A stretch of DNA of 64,000 nucleotides from Paragorgia papillata (Eukaryota; Cnidaria; Anthozoa; Scleralcyonacea; Coralliidae). Numbering within the stretch: the stretch's first letter is position 1; every line of letters starts with the position of its first letter. The translations under genes were made by a program, and so were the position numbers. The notes beneath the pieces are model-generated. The model searched no databases. It saw only the letters and a list, made by a program, of their open reading frames with translations, and was not told the DNA's origin. Below, one piece after another: positions 11,994 to 25,500 of this stretch. Where the stretch lies: NCBI GenBank assembly GCA_035771165.1, contig JAWNZC010000013.1:2004501-2068500 (forward strand), written 5' to 3'.

Positions 11994-14900
11994 CCAATCA
12001 ATCAATCAATAAATCATACAATCAATCAATCAATAAATCAATCAATAAATCAATCAATAAATCAATCAATCAATCAATCAATCAATCATACAATCAATCA
12101 ACCAATCATACAATCAATCAATCATACACACATACATACATACATACATACATACATACAATTAATCAATCATACAATCAATCGATCAATTAATCAACTC
12201 ACAGAAAAGAATGCTTGGAATGTAGTTGATATGTCCTATGTAATTAGTTTTGAGGAAGAGCACATTGCTTTGAGCTAACTCATATTTAAATTAAGATGCA
12301 AAACACGACATTATTTTCTTAATTAGAAAATAACAATTTTGCTGGTTATAAATATAGTGTGATTCTTTCCTCGAGTAATCCAGTGCCATAGACATCCAAA
12401 CCCTAGCTGTTTGTCAGTCAAACTGAAACAAGACTGGATTTCAAATTTCACTCCTTGTAAGAGCAATAAACTATCAACAACGAAATGTAAAGAAACTCTG
12501 TGAATGTGTACCCTGGGTGCCAGAGGGTTTTTTCCAATGCATGTGAGGAACAACAGGTACACTTGAGGAAGCCAGGTGGTAAATCCTCCAGTATCCCCAT
12601 TATCCCTATGAGCATGGGAGAACCTCTGACACCCCAGGTAGTGAATGCAGGGCCGTAGAGAGCTGGGATGGGCCCTGGGTCAAACGTTGTAGCCGGGCCC
12701 CCCACCGAAATCAATGTTTTAACACCATCAATATATTGAGTATTCTAAGAATATTCTTACATCAGAAGCGTCAGTCAAGCTAAAATATTTACAATGGCCA
12801 TACTCATACCGCCTTTATAACACATTAAAAGCATGCAAAACAGATGAAGTTTCTGTAGTTTAACTGTTTTGATGCTAAATTTAATAATACATTTCTTGGA
12901 CTAAAATGTTACGGGCCCCTATTTGCCCCGGGCCCCGGGGTAATTACCCCCCCTTCTCGACGCTACTGAGTGAATGCCCAGTAATGACTGTGATTTGCCT
13001 TCAACATTCCAAGCCAACATTGATCAGGCAAAAAAAACCCACAAATCTGGCAATTTGATCTTGAAGAAGGTGGCAGTTGACAAGACACTTAAAGTGTGAT
13101 GAAACATGAAAGAGTGAAATAGTAAAGTCTACATCATTTAAAATGAATCATATTAAAATTGTCTTTTTTTAGTATGGGGCTAATATTTATGAAAAAGACA
13201 TTGAAGGGCTCTCACCTGTGGAACTCCTGATGTTTGACTCACCCCGAAAATCTTTTTCATGTGACCAGCCAAATCCTGGAAGAGAGAAATGGCCGAATAA
13301 GAAAGGTAGGCAACAGGGCAATTGTATCGCATTAGTCGAATGGCGAGGTACAGTTTTTATAAAAAAAATGAAAAACTAAACTAAACTAACCTTATTTATA
13401 CTGGATAACTCTATCAGTTATATCTAAACTGTTATCCTCAGAGGTCCAGTAAGGGCCCACCCTCATTGATCCAGTGTTACTACAGGAGGAAACCGGAGTA
13501 CCTGGAGGAAACCTGTGGTGTTTGGTAGAGTCAAACTGGAAGCACTCTTCTCACATGCGGCCAAGGTGATTTTTTTTTAATCAGATAACTGCACCGTGCA
13601 GGAATCGAACCCGGGTCGCAGAGGTGAAAGGCACGTGCACTAACCACTGCGCCACCAACACCCTAACAAAACTGTTTCAAAAGTCAACACTTGAAAATAT
13701 AAGTGAACTGATTTTTTCTTTGCCGTAACGTCTCAGAAACTGTAGTTATGGTAGAAAACATGAAGCGATTCACGCAAGACATAAGTTTTAAAGTCAAGTA
13801 CTGTAATTGTTAATTTTAGGAGCTTCTGTCGACGTTTCAAGTTGGGGTAGGAACACAAACTTTACTTTAGGCCATGGAGATGAGAAGGAACGATACATTC
13901 CAGAAGTCATCGATGTTTTTGCCAAAAGGATAAAGATTAGCATTCAAGAAGTGAGTCATATATTACAAGTCGTCGTAGCTTAAGAACAGATTCAAGATGG
14001 GCTTAGTCAGGTTTCAACTGTAATATTGAGGAGATAGTTACGTTACGTTGTGAGACTTTAAGTTATTGTGAGATCTTACGTTATATACGTTGAGAGACCT
14101 TACAGACTAGACTGTACGTTGCATTGTGAGACCTAATTAACCTTTACGTTGTGAGACCTTACGTTGCATTCTGAGACCTTATGTAATTAAGTTGTGAGAC
14201 CTGACGTTACGTTGTGGGACCTTACGTTACATTGTGAGACCTTACGTTACATTATGAGACCTTACATTACGTTGTGAGACCTTACGTTACATTTTGAGAC
14301 CTTACGTTACATTGTGAGACCTTACGTTACATTGTGAGACCTTACGTTACATTGTGAGACCTTACGGAGACCTTACGTTACATTGTGAGACCTTACGTTA
14401 CATTGTGAGACCTTACGTTACATTGTGAGACCTTACATTACATTGTGAGACCTTACGTTACATTGTGAAACCTCACGTTACATTATGAGACCTTAGGTTG
14501 CGTTGAGAGACCTTAGGTTACACTGTGAGACCTTATGCTAGGTTGTGAGACCTTACATTACATTATGAGCCTTATATGTTGCATTGAGAGACCTGAGGTT
14601 ACATTGTTAGACCTTACGCTACGTTTTGAGAGATGTTATAACAGTTAACGCCACGAGATGTTGTAATAGTTAACCACAAGCAAGTCTAGTGAACAGCAAA
14701 ACGTCTTGGTTTTAGATTGTCATACGCAAGTTCCACACAGTCTTTCTGGCAGCTAATGGCAGCGTCTGGACGTGTGGTCATGGACAAGGTGGTCGTCTTG
14801 GTCACGGACATGAAAAGACAATCCTGGTGGGGAGTTGTTTATTTATTTATTATTTATTATTTACCAATCTTTATACACGGTAACCACATCAATCCGTCTA

Positions 14901-17900
14901 TAAGGGTTGTTTTTCATGGGGCCGTGTGATACTAAAAATGTCTAATAATCTAAAATTAAATTCTAAATTCTAAAATTAACTTAACTATATAACTAACTAA
15001 CTAACAAACTAACTATTTACAAGTAAAATCAATAAAAGAGCTATAACTTTCAACGTATATATACATGTATGAATTTAAATTTAATTTTGTGGCAAGGTAT
15101 TCCACATCATGGCACCTCGATAACCAAAAGTTCTTTTCAAAGCATTTGTGTTTGGTTTAGGGAGATACAATTTACTATTGTTGCTCCTTAAATCATAGCA
15201 ATCTCGATCTGTTAAACTAAATAAATGGCTTAGTTTTGAGTTTCCACTTACACATTTATTTACTAGGGACAAGAGCTGCTCATCCCTCCTACATTGTAAT
15301 GTGTTCCAGCCGATTTTTGTTAAAGTATCTGTTGCCGATGAATAATAACTGTCACCAGTAATTACGCGACCGGCTTTATTCTGTAATTTTTGCAGTCTTT
15401 CTTTTAATTCGCATGAACAATTGTCCCAGACAAGGGAACAATAGTCGAAGTGAGGTAGCACCAAAGCTTTATATAGTCTTTCTAAACTTTCTTTACTGAT
15501 AACGTCTTTGGCTCTTCGCAGAACCCCTATCCCTTTAGATATTTTTTTAGAAATATTATCAATATTGGTTTTCCATGTTAGTTTTTCATCAATGAAAACT
15601 CCAAGAGTTTTGGTGCTACCTACTCGTTTAATAGTTTGATTTTCGATGAAAAATATGCGGATCCGTTTCGATTTGTGATAATCTTTGCCTGGATCCAATT
15701 ATCATGTATTCAGTTTTGCTGATGTTTAATGAAAGTTTATTTGCTAATAGCCAGTCCTGTAAATTATCTAATTCTTGGTTTAATTTTGTTTCGATGTCTT
15801 GCCCTGAACTACCGGTTACAGTTATATTAGTATCATCGGCAAATATAGCTGGAGTGGAATTTTTCAAACAATTAGGCAGGTCATTTATATAAATTAAAAA
15901 TAATAAAGGACCTAAGTTTGACCCTTGAGGCACACCAGTTTTCATATACTTCATAGAAGACAATGCTCTTCCCCACCTTACAGACTTGGCCACGGTTACT
16001 TAGATAGGAAATGAACCATTGTAGCGCAGTACCTCTAACACCACACAGCTCTAACTTTTTAAATAATATTTTATGATCGACTGTATCGAAAGCTTTTTTT
16101 AAATCAAGAAATAAGACACCATTAATAAGACCACGATCAATATTAACCAACCAAGTATCAGTTGTACTTAGCAGAGACGTGGCGGTAGAGTGCCCTCTAC
16201 GAAACCCTGATTGGCAACGTGTCAGAACATCATTTTGCATTAGGTATGTATTTAGTTGCCCATAAACCAATTTCTCAAATAATTTAGAAACAACTGATAT
16301 AACTGAAATTGGTCGATAGTTATTGCAATCATCCTTATTACCAGATTTAAATATTGGTGAAATGCGTGCTTGTTTAAAGTCATCTGGGAAAATACCTTGA
16401 GTAATTGATAGGTTAAAAATGCCAGTTAGAAAAGGAACTATTACAAGCGAAGAGTCTTTCAATAGTCTTGCTGGTATTTTGTCCAGACCCGCTGCCTTAC
16501 TTGGCTTCATCTCGTTAATGAGCTTTGCAACAAGATCGTCAGTTATAGTTGAGAATTTGAATTCATTTTGAATAGGTGTTACATATTCAGAAAATACCCT
16601 TGTTGAGTTGTTCTTATCAATTTTTGTATTGGCTCGTGAATAAAAATAGTTAAAGTGCCTATGTCATCCTCAGGGACTGTACATATTTATACTAATTGGA
16701 ACATTCTGAGAAGATTTGTAATATATCTTCTCAGGCGAAAATTTTATCTTCATGGGGTTTTTTTGCCGTTAAAGTTGACGGAAGTGACGTCAAAAGAGGA
16801 ATCTGTAAAGTGGTTTTCATATAGTCAAATTCCTCTTTCGACGTCACTTCCGTCAACTTTAACGGGGAAAAAATCCATGAAGATGAAATTTTCGCCTGAG
16901 AAGATATATTACAAATCTTCTCAGAATGTTCCAATTAGTATAAATAAGTAAAAGTCCCTGAGGATGACATAGGCACTTTAACTTAAATATAAAGAAGACA
17001 CGCAACACACACTCATTTCCTATATAATTACAAAAACAAATTTACAAAAAAATCTACCGCTTGACGTAAACAGAATTTCACTACAAGTATAAAACCTTTC
17101 AATAATGTTTATATGACCCCAGAGTAGCGGGATGTCCCGGTTGCCCGAGATAAAATTCATCTCGGGTTTATATGGAGTAAAGTCCCGCACAGACGACCAA
17201 GTTTTTCTTGACAAGTTCCTTGGTAGCTTTCCTTGTTCGTGTGTACGATGAACAATTTTTTCCCAACAATTTTCCTTGACAAGTTATAATTGCTCGTGTG
17301 TACGGTTGGACAAGTTTTCCTTGACGGCAATGATCGCGTAATAAGCTTAGGAGATGATCTTGTCAAGTTTTCCTTGACGACTATAACACACGAACAAATT
17401 TCTTTGTTCAAAAGCTGGCATGACCAGCTTTTGAACAAGGCTCCTTGTCAAGGAAAACTTGGTCGTCTGTGCGGGGCTTAAACAAAGTGCTCGTCCCGGT
17501 TGACCGGGATGAATTTCATCCCTGGTCAAAAAGCGCGGGAATTTAAGGACATGGAGAAAAAAAGCAAAAACTCGCCCTAATTCCACTATGTTAGAAGTTA
17601 TGTCACTTTTATTCAGTGTTTTGTCTCTAGACCTGACCGTTTGGACGAAATTCGGACCGTAATATCCAAAGTTACAAGCATTGCAGTTCAGTAAACTTCA
17701 TCCCGGTCTACCGGGATGTTGCGTTTATATGGACAAACATTTGTCTCGCGACCGAGATCCCGGTCAGGCGGGACGTCGCGGTCTCCATATGTAATAAAGG
17801 AATAAAGGACTGGGGCTAATCATCCTTACTTGCAGCCAGTGGCTGAATTGCGAAGGACGCAGATCAACGTGGCCGTGTCGAGGCATATCAGGCGCTCCAG

Positions 17901-19351
17901 GCAGCCGCCATACGACACAGTTCAGACCACGGATCACAGCTAAGATGTTAGGTGTTGATTTTATGGAGGGAGGAAAACCGGAGAACCCGGCGAAAAACCC
18001 TCGAAGCGCAGGAGAGATCAACTACAACTCTACTCGCATGAGTTCCGAGCTCGACAACGGGGTCATTCCCAAGCGGTCACCCATCCAAGTACTAACCCCG
18101 TCTAACCGGGCTTAACTTTCTGGTGAGAGGCAGCACACGCCACCTGTGCTTCCCATATAAACATAACTTGGAAAATAACAGTAAATTATCTACACGCCGA
18201 GATCCCGGTACACCGGAATCATATAAACAGGCCCTTAGATAGTTTAAAAAAGTAAAGTGTTTAGCTGGGTAGACAGTACTTCATATAGAGCAAAGTGAAA
18301 AGGTGGTAAACTGCCGAGATTTTTATAGCCGCCCTTACTTTGATGAAGGACTCCGCTCGAAACGTCAGTATTTCGGTATTACGTTGCTAAGAATCTCGGA
18401 CCTCTCGGCAGTTCACCTAGCTTTTCACTTTGCTCTAGAATAAACGATATACTACTATACAAAACGATTTGTTTGTGCATTGGGGGATGGGTGGGGGATG
18501 TAATTTATTATGATTTAGACTGTCAATCGAGTTCGGCTAAATGTGTTTTCAGGTTCCCAAGAAAATCGATGCCTTGTTAGACCGCATGTGCATTGCAGTA
18601 GCCGCTGGCCAGGATCACAGTGTTGTTTTATGCGAAAGGTAAGGCTGCAACAGAATTTAGTCAGAAAAGACGTATTGTATATTAAGTATTATGAAATTTA
18701 CCTAAAAAGGCTAAATTAAAGAAGTCTTGTATTTCTGGTTTTCTTTTCTTTAGTGGCAGTGTTTTTACTTTCGGTTTAAATAAATTCCATCAGATGGGAC
18801 ATCATCCTTCTTCTTCACAATACCTTACACCAAAGCAAGTACGGCGTCGTCTTCCCCCCCCCCCCGCATGTTGTATCGTCATCGTCGATCTCTACACCAC
18901 GCCACCACCATCACTACCACCGCTATCATCGTCATCATCATCATTATCATCACCGCTATCATCGTCATCATCAGCACCATCATCATCATTATCATCATCA
19001 CCATCACCATCATCATCATCATCATCATCAACAGCACCATCATCATCAACAACACCATCATCATCAACAACACCATCATCAACAACACCATCATCATCAC
19101 CATCATCATTATCATCATCACCATCACCATCATCATCATCAACAACACCATCATCATCATGACCATCATCATTATCATCATCACCACCACCATCATCATC
19201 ATCATCAACAACACCATCATCATCATTATCACCATCATCATCAACAACAACACCATCATCATCAACAACACCATCATCATCATCATCATCAACAACACCA
19301 TCATCATCAACAACACCATCATCATCAACAACACCATCATCATCATTATCA

Positions 19352-19382
<31 letters not shown>

Positions 19383-21806
19383 CAACACCATCATCATCAT
19401 CATCATCAACAACACCATCATCAACAACACCATCATCATTATCACCATCATCATCATCAACAACACCATCATTATCACCATCATCATCAACAACACCATC
19501 ATCATCAACAACACCATCATCATCATCATCAACAACACCATCATCAACAACATCATCATCATCATTATCACCATCATCATCATCATCAACAACACCATCA
19601 TCATCAACAACACCATCATCATCATTATCACCATCATCATCATCAACAACACCATCATCATCATTATCACCAAAATCATCATCATCAACAATACCATCAT
19701 CATCATCAACAGCACCATCATTCAACAACACCGTCGTCATAATTATCATCATCATCATCATCATCAACACTATCATCATCATCATCAACAACACCATCAT
19801 CATCATTACCATCATCATCATCATCAACAACACCATCATCATCAACAACACCATCATCACCACCACCACCATCACCACCACCACCATCGTCATCATCAAC
19901 AACATCATCATCATCAACAATTATCACCATCATCATAAGAAAGCTAAATATTATTTTGACAGATTCAAGTCAAAGCCTTGAAAGGCAAGAAATTTGTTGG
20001 CATAGCTGCTGGGAAGTTTCACACCATCTTGTACACAAGAAAAGAGGTGTACTCATGCGGGCTCAATGCAGGACAACTAGGTATTACCACTAACCTATAT
20101 ATAACTGTAGAGTGTTGACCTTTGCGAGGTAAAAATTGAGAATTTTTTTACTAACATCAAGCTGCAATTTCTGAAACTAACTAGTTTATTAGATTATTGT
20201 GATTTTTGAAAAAGAGCGTGGACAAAGCGTGATCACAACTTTGGGGCAATGTAAACTGTGACGTCACATGACGTTTTTTGAGGGCGTTTCTGACAATACG
20301 CCATTTTGAATTTGACAAGTTTTCCAGTTAAAAAACCCATTTTTTTCTTCAGAATTTTCACGTTGCACTTCACCTTTAGCATTCCGGTAAGAAATAATGA
20401 AACCCCAAATTACGCTATTTTGGTATAGGGGATTCGCAGTCCAGGGGGATTTACAAAATTTAACTAAATATCACTGTGCTCCTGCGTTACAAATATTATT
20501 TATACAATAAAGTGAAAAAAAATTAGTATTCACACAGTATCTTGACGTTCAGGGCATTCCAAAGGTGGCAGAACGCAAGTGACACCGCGACAGGTTAGTA
20601 TATTAATAAAACTTGAAACATTTAAGAATTATCTTCAGGAAAACATTAAATTTCCACACCTTAACTCCTTGCTGTCCGAGGGCTTCCCCAGAGGTGAATA
20701 AAATCGTCTGGCGTGAGCCAGAATAAAACACTAAAGACCGACTCGGATAGGAAAGCGTTCCTCCTTCCTTTATTTAGATCGGACTTTGCATGTAAACTTC
20801 AACTCTCGGGGTGGACCTGTACTCAAATGTTGACCGGGACTAATTTTGCTTTTGACGACGCTGCAGCTCCCTAATGTTAAGCCCGAATCAAACGAGAACG
20901 CAAGTCATCGCAAGTTGGCAGTCACGCTATCTCAACCAGCCCCTCTGAATAATTTCCCGAAAATATTATGTACCGTGACAAAGTTAAAACTTGTTTAAAA
21001 TACTCATGAAACCTTTATTTTGTTAATTTGGGTGTTCGAACGACCGCCACAGAAATTTGTGACTGCCAACTTGCGTTGACTTGCGTTCTCGTTTGATTAG
21101 GGCTTTAAAAAAAAAATCGTTATACAACAACTCTTCTTCGGAAAACAAGTTCCTTTGTATACAATATCTAATTTATATGCATAAGTGTTCTTTTTCTGAA
21201 AAGCAAATTTCTCTTTAATGATAAACTCCCAGAAATAGTCCCCCTGTATGTATGTATGTATGTATGTATGTATGTATGTATGTATGTATGTATGTATATA
21301 TATATATATATATATTAACCTTAATATAGTTCGATTTGTACTTCAACACTGCCTACGCAGCACACTACTTTTATTTCACTGTTCTTTTTCTGAAAAGCAA
21401 ATTTCTCTTTAATGATAAACGCCCAAAAATAGTCCCCCTGTGTGTGTGTATATATATATTTATACAATACTCTGGTTGCTATGCGTATTTTCATTGGTTG
21501 TTGCTCATGATCTATTAGAGGGCAGACACACGGGTCACGTCAGATCACGTCAGCTGACTTGCTTTTTTCTTTCTTCATGCCCCAAAATCCGTCAAGAGTT
21601 AAATTTTTGTATTGTATAAAACAAAATGATTCCATTTTTTTGTTGTCTGTTCAGTTATAGATGCACAGAAGACGTATAACAACGTGGTAAGAACATCAGT
21701 GACCCACTCGACTGCGTCTCGTGGGCCACTTTTTTGTTCTTACCACGTTGTGACGTCATCTGTACATCTATAACTGAACAGACAACGGCAAAATGGAATC
21801 TATTTG

Positions 21807-21844
<38 letters not shown>

Positions 21845-22472
21845 AAGTTTACATGAAGCGGATTGAGTGTTCAAGTCAAATCTCGCGTGTTGTTTCTCCT
21901 TCTTGGGTTTACATGAAGAAGATTGAAATTTTTCGATCTGATCGAAACGAATGGCTGAAGTCAATCCACGCTGTGGAGTGGATTGACTTGAGATTCAAGC
22001 AAGGATGGACTTGAATGTCTCCAATCTGATTCATGTGAACACGGTTTGACTTGAAAATGACTTGATACGCATGAGTGAAGTTGGTGTGTGTCGTATTAAA
22101 CTGCAGACATTGAGGGAAGCACAGAAAATAGTGTTCCAAAACCGAAAACAATGTTCCAAGCAGATCGGATTCTCCATGTAAACATGTGCCCGGATTGACT
22201 TCACTCGCGTTTTTCGATCCGATTGGACTGTCAATCCGCTTCATGTAAACAGGGCCTAAGCCTAGGAACACGTTTGTTAATAATGGGTGTGCTATTTGTT
22301 TTACTGTCTGATGTTGTTGTATCCTGTTCAGGTCAGTGCATTACACTTGAAAGACAGATCTATTTCGTTGGTGACGTGTAGCAATGCTGCAACAGTTTGT
22401 GCCACTGAAAATGGAGACGTGTATTTGAATTATCAATACACACATCGAAAGATTATTCCCAAGTAAGGATAG

Positions 22473-22515
<43 letters not shown>

Positions 22516-25500
22516 GGTGGTAGTGATGCTGATGGTGGTGCCTGCTGGTGATAGATGGTGTTAATAAGTTGTGGTGATCGGTAGTGGTGGCTAAAGTATT
22601 GTTGTTTTTCTTGCCTTTGTGATCGATGTTGTTTCAACGCCCTGTTCGTTTACACTTCAAAGTTCTTCAGTCAAACGCTCTATAACTATCAGTACCTTTT
22701 CTTGCTTTTGTGCAGATCAAGGGGAAGTTTATTTCGAGGAAGGCCTGTCGGCATCGGTGAAAAAGCCTACAAAAATTCTGCCAAGAAATCCGGACTTTAT
22801 CAGTTATTCTCATTGCGTGAAACAGGAGGAAGTGGTCGAAGTATCCCTCACTCGTGTTCGATGCTTGCACAGAGTTATCAAGTTGGCTTGTGATCAACAT
22901 TCGCAAAACTTCGCCGTCATTCAAACTGATCCGTCACTAGGGTGAGGGCAATATTTGTTTGATTGGCTTGTTGTACGAGTTACTGAGACTCGGATGGAAA
23001 GCTAAGGTTGCAAATTCATAGACCTATTTGCTTCCTATAAGGATGCATGACATGTGGCTACAGATTTACAACTAAGCACATATAACTCCGAATTTGCAAT
23101 CTTATAGCTCTCTGCGAGCCTCGCGCCTGTATTCTAAAAGCTCACTCACGCTCAATGAGTGGCCCCTCACACTCAATGAGTGCAAGTCAACACTCAATGA
23201 GTATGAGACTACACTCACTCTCTAACCATTCAGTTGGGTGGCGTGTGCTGTTAGCGCGCTGCCTCTCACCAAAAAGTTAAGCCCGGTTAGACGGGGTTAG
23301 TACTTGGATGGGTGACCGCTTGGGAATGACCACGTTGACGGGCTTGGACTCATGTGAGTAGAGTTGTAGTTGATCTCTCCTGTGCTTCGAGGGTTTTTCG
23401 CCAGGTTCTCCGGTTTTCCTCCCTCCATAAAATTAACATCTTAGCTGTGATGCGTGGTCTGAACTGTGTCGTTGGCGGCTGCTTGGAGCGCCTTTGATAT
23501 GCCTCGACACGGCCACGTTGATCTGCGACCTTCGCAATTCAGCCACTGGCTGCAAGTAAGGATGATTAGCCCCCAGTCCTTTATCCTTTAATGGTTAGAG
23601 AGTGAGTGTAGTCTCATACTCAGTGTGAGTGAGCTTTTAGAATACAGGCGTCAGTATAGTGTCAGTGAAGGTTATTTTTATCACCCTTACAAATGTCTGA
23701 CTTAAAGTGCCTATAGACCTTATTAAAAAATGGCTGCCGAATTAATAACTACTTAATAACCGAGAGTGAGGTCTTTACGGTAAAATATTAAACCGAGGTC
23801 TTGCTGTATTGACCGAGCGATAGCGAGGTTAATACGCTCAAGACCGAGGTTTAATATTTTACCGTAAAGACCGAACGGTCGAGGTTATTAAGTAGTTTAT
23901 TATATGGCACTTTTTATTTCAAAAGCAATCTTGTATTTCTTGGTCTTCGCTTCCTTTAACTTCGTCAAAACACCGAACTAGCGTTATTTTCTTCTGTTTC
24001 TTTCTCGTCTGGATAATATAATTTACTTTTATAATGTTCATCGTCGTCTATATTTCATCTATTTTCGGCAATAAAAGTTTCTTATTAGGATTTTTTGTTT
24101 GTTTCCAATCGTAGGGCATTAACAATTTTCATAATGCCCGTGGGCATTACGGAGAAATCTCGCCCCGTCAGCAACCAATCACAGCGCGTGATTTTACCGG
24201 AAGTAATCCGTGCCATATAATAAAATTCTTTTATGTACATATAAATGCAATTTATTTGCACATAAAAGAATTTTAATTTGGTGGTCATTTGAATAAGGTC
24301 TATAATACGATGCGAAAATTAATTTTGTCTTATTTAAAAGAACATTTAAAATGACAAAGTAACATCTTTTGCAATTTTTGGATATCTTGCTTCATTTTCC
24401 CAAGCTTTATATCAATCCTCGATTACGAGAATATACTTTCACTTTCTTTCTATGTAATTGTCTTTAGATGCACTATCACGCCTCGGGTCACTCCGCCAGA
24501 AATGGACGAACATCTCACAAGACTTTATGAAGACGCTCAACTCGAAGACAGTTTCCATGATGTGGACATTAAGGTGAAGTGATGGCGCCTTTTTCTCAAT
24601 CCTTGTTGAAACATTACGAATGCTTATTTATCTTTAAAGTGCTTATGAAACGAAAATTAAGTTTGTCTTATTGAAAAGTACTTTTGAAATGACAGAGTAA
24701 CATCTTTTGCAGTTTTTTGTTTCCTTGTTTCGTTTTTGAGATATTTCAGTTTGTTTGATATGTGAAACTAGCCAGTGACATCGCAACGTGCATAATGACT
24801 TACTGGGAAACGTTATTTATCTTTGCTATTATTAAACGGAATCAGTTGAAAATGTATATTTTTGTTGTTGTTGTAAGAGAAAAACACACACACGTAATTG
24901 CTTCGAAGTGATTCCGTCTGATAATAGCAAAGATATATAACCTTTCCCGGTAAGTCATTGTGCGCGTTGTGACGTCACTGGACACTGGTTAGTTTCGCTT
25001 ATAAAATAAACTGTGATATCTTAAAAACAAAGCAAGGAAACAAAAAACTGAAAAAGATGTTACTTTATCATTTTAAAAGTACTTTCAAATAAGACAAACT
25101 TAATTTTCGTTTCATAAGCACTTTAACCGAAATACACTTATGGAGCAATATTTGATTCAACCAATGTTGAAAGTTTTAAATAGGCAGTTTGAAGAGTGTG
25201 CTGCGTAGGCAGTGTTGATATACAAATCGAAATATAGTAAGGTTTGAGTACTGCCTAAATTATTGAACGTAGTTTCTAACGTTTCGAACGAAGGCCCTAC
25301 GTTCAATAATTTCAATTTGAAGGCGAGCCTTTTAACGTACGCGGGGACTTTAAAATCCTGGTAAAGTCTAACGTTTGAGAAACGACCCATTTGGTATGTT
25401 CATTGGCGTGGTAATTTTGAAAAACAACGTTGTTTAAGTCGAGAAAATCTAAGCTAAAGTTCATGAAAACGTTCCATTATTGGTTGTTTTTGCTTCGATT

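Larger units (their letters stand above)
17100..18235. mobile_element. Nested element: Harbinger-like shell with a MITE and a SINE inside
   Basis: Outer pieces near 17110-17180, 17490-17780 and 18180-18232 share CCCGGT/ACCGGGAT words and the end ATATAAACAGGCCC followed by TTA, a TWA-type end as in PIF/Harbinger elements. Within the shell lie a MITE at 17180-17480 and a minus-strand 5S-derived SINE at 17791-18146. Confidence 0.5.
11376..22941 (+). other. IBTK: IBTK ankyrin plus RCC1 part (exons 1-10)
   Basis: Exon 1 starts MDCTSNCR and carries [18 protein letters not shown] and [20 protein letters not shown], two ankyrin helix pairs; exon 2 continues with [23 protein letters not shown]1 blades follow: [14 protein letters not shown] (exon 3), [15 protein letters not shown] (exon 4), [12 protein letters not shown] (exon 5), [13 protein letters not shown] (exon 6) and [12 protein letters not shown] (exon 7). 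Exon 4 ends at its GTGGGG donor, because the next exon ([11 protein letters not shown]) continues the family sequence. Compared with the human protein as recalled, about 60 residues between exon 9 (ending HRKIIP) and exon 10 (EVYFEEGL onward) are missing or unrecognised; only 253 bp separate the two exons. Exon 10 ends [12 protein letters not shown], matching the conserved lead-in to the first BTB domain. Confidence 0.9.

Noticed and set aside
14040..14640. Possible CRISPR array
   Set aside because: Units are head-to-tail 20-bp repeats without unique spacers, in an intron of an animal gene.
15081..16510. Host gene for a reverse transcriptase
   Set aside because: Frameshifted, 5'-truncated LINE in an intron, antisense to IBTK.
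18868..19938. Long open frames rich in Ile/Thr/Asn, His or Asp
   Set aside because: Produced by the CAT/CAA microsatellite in an IBTK intron.
23236..23590. Functional 5S rRNA gene
   Set aside because: Only the promoter half matches 5S; the first half and 3' end are foreign and a SINE body follows.
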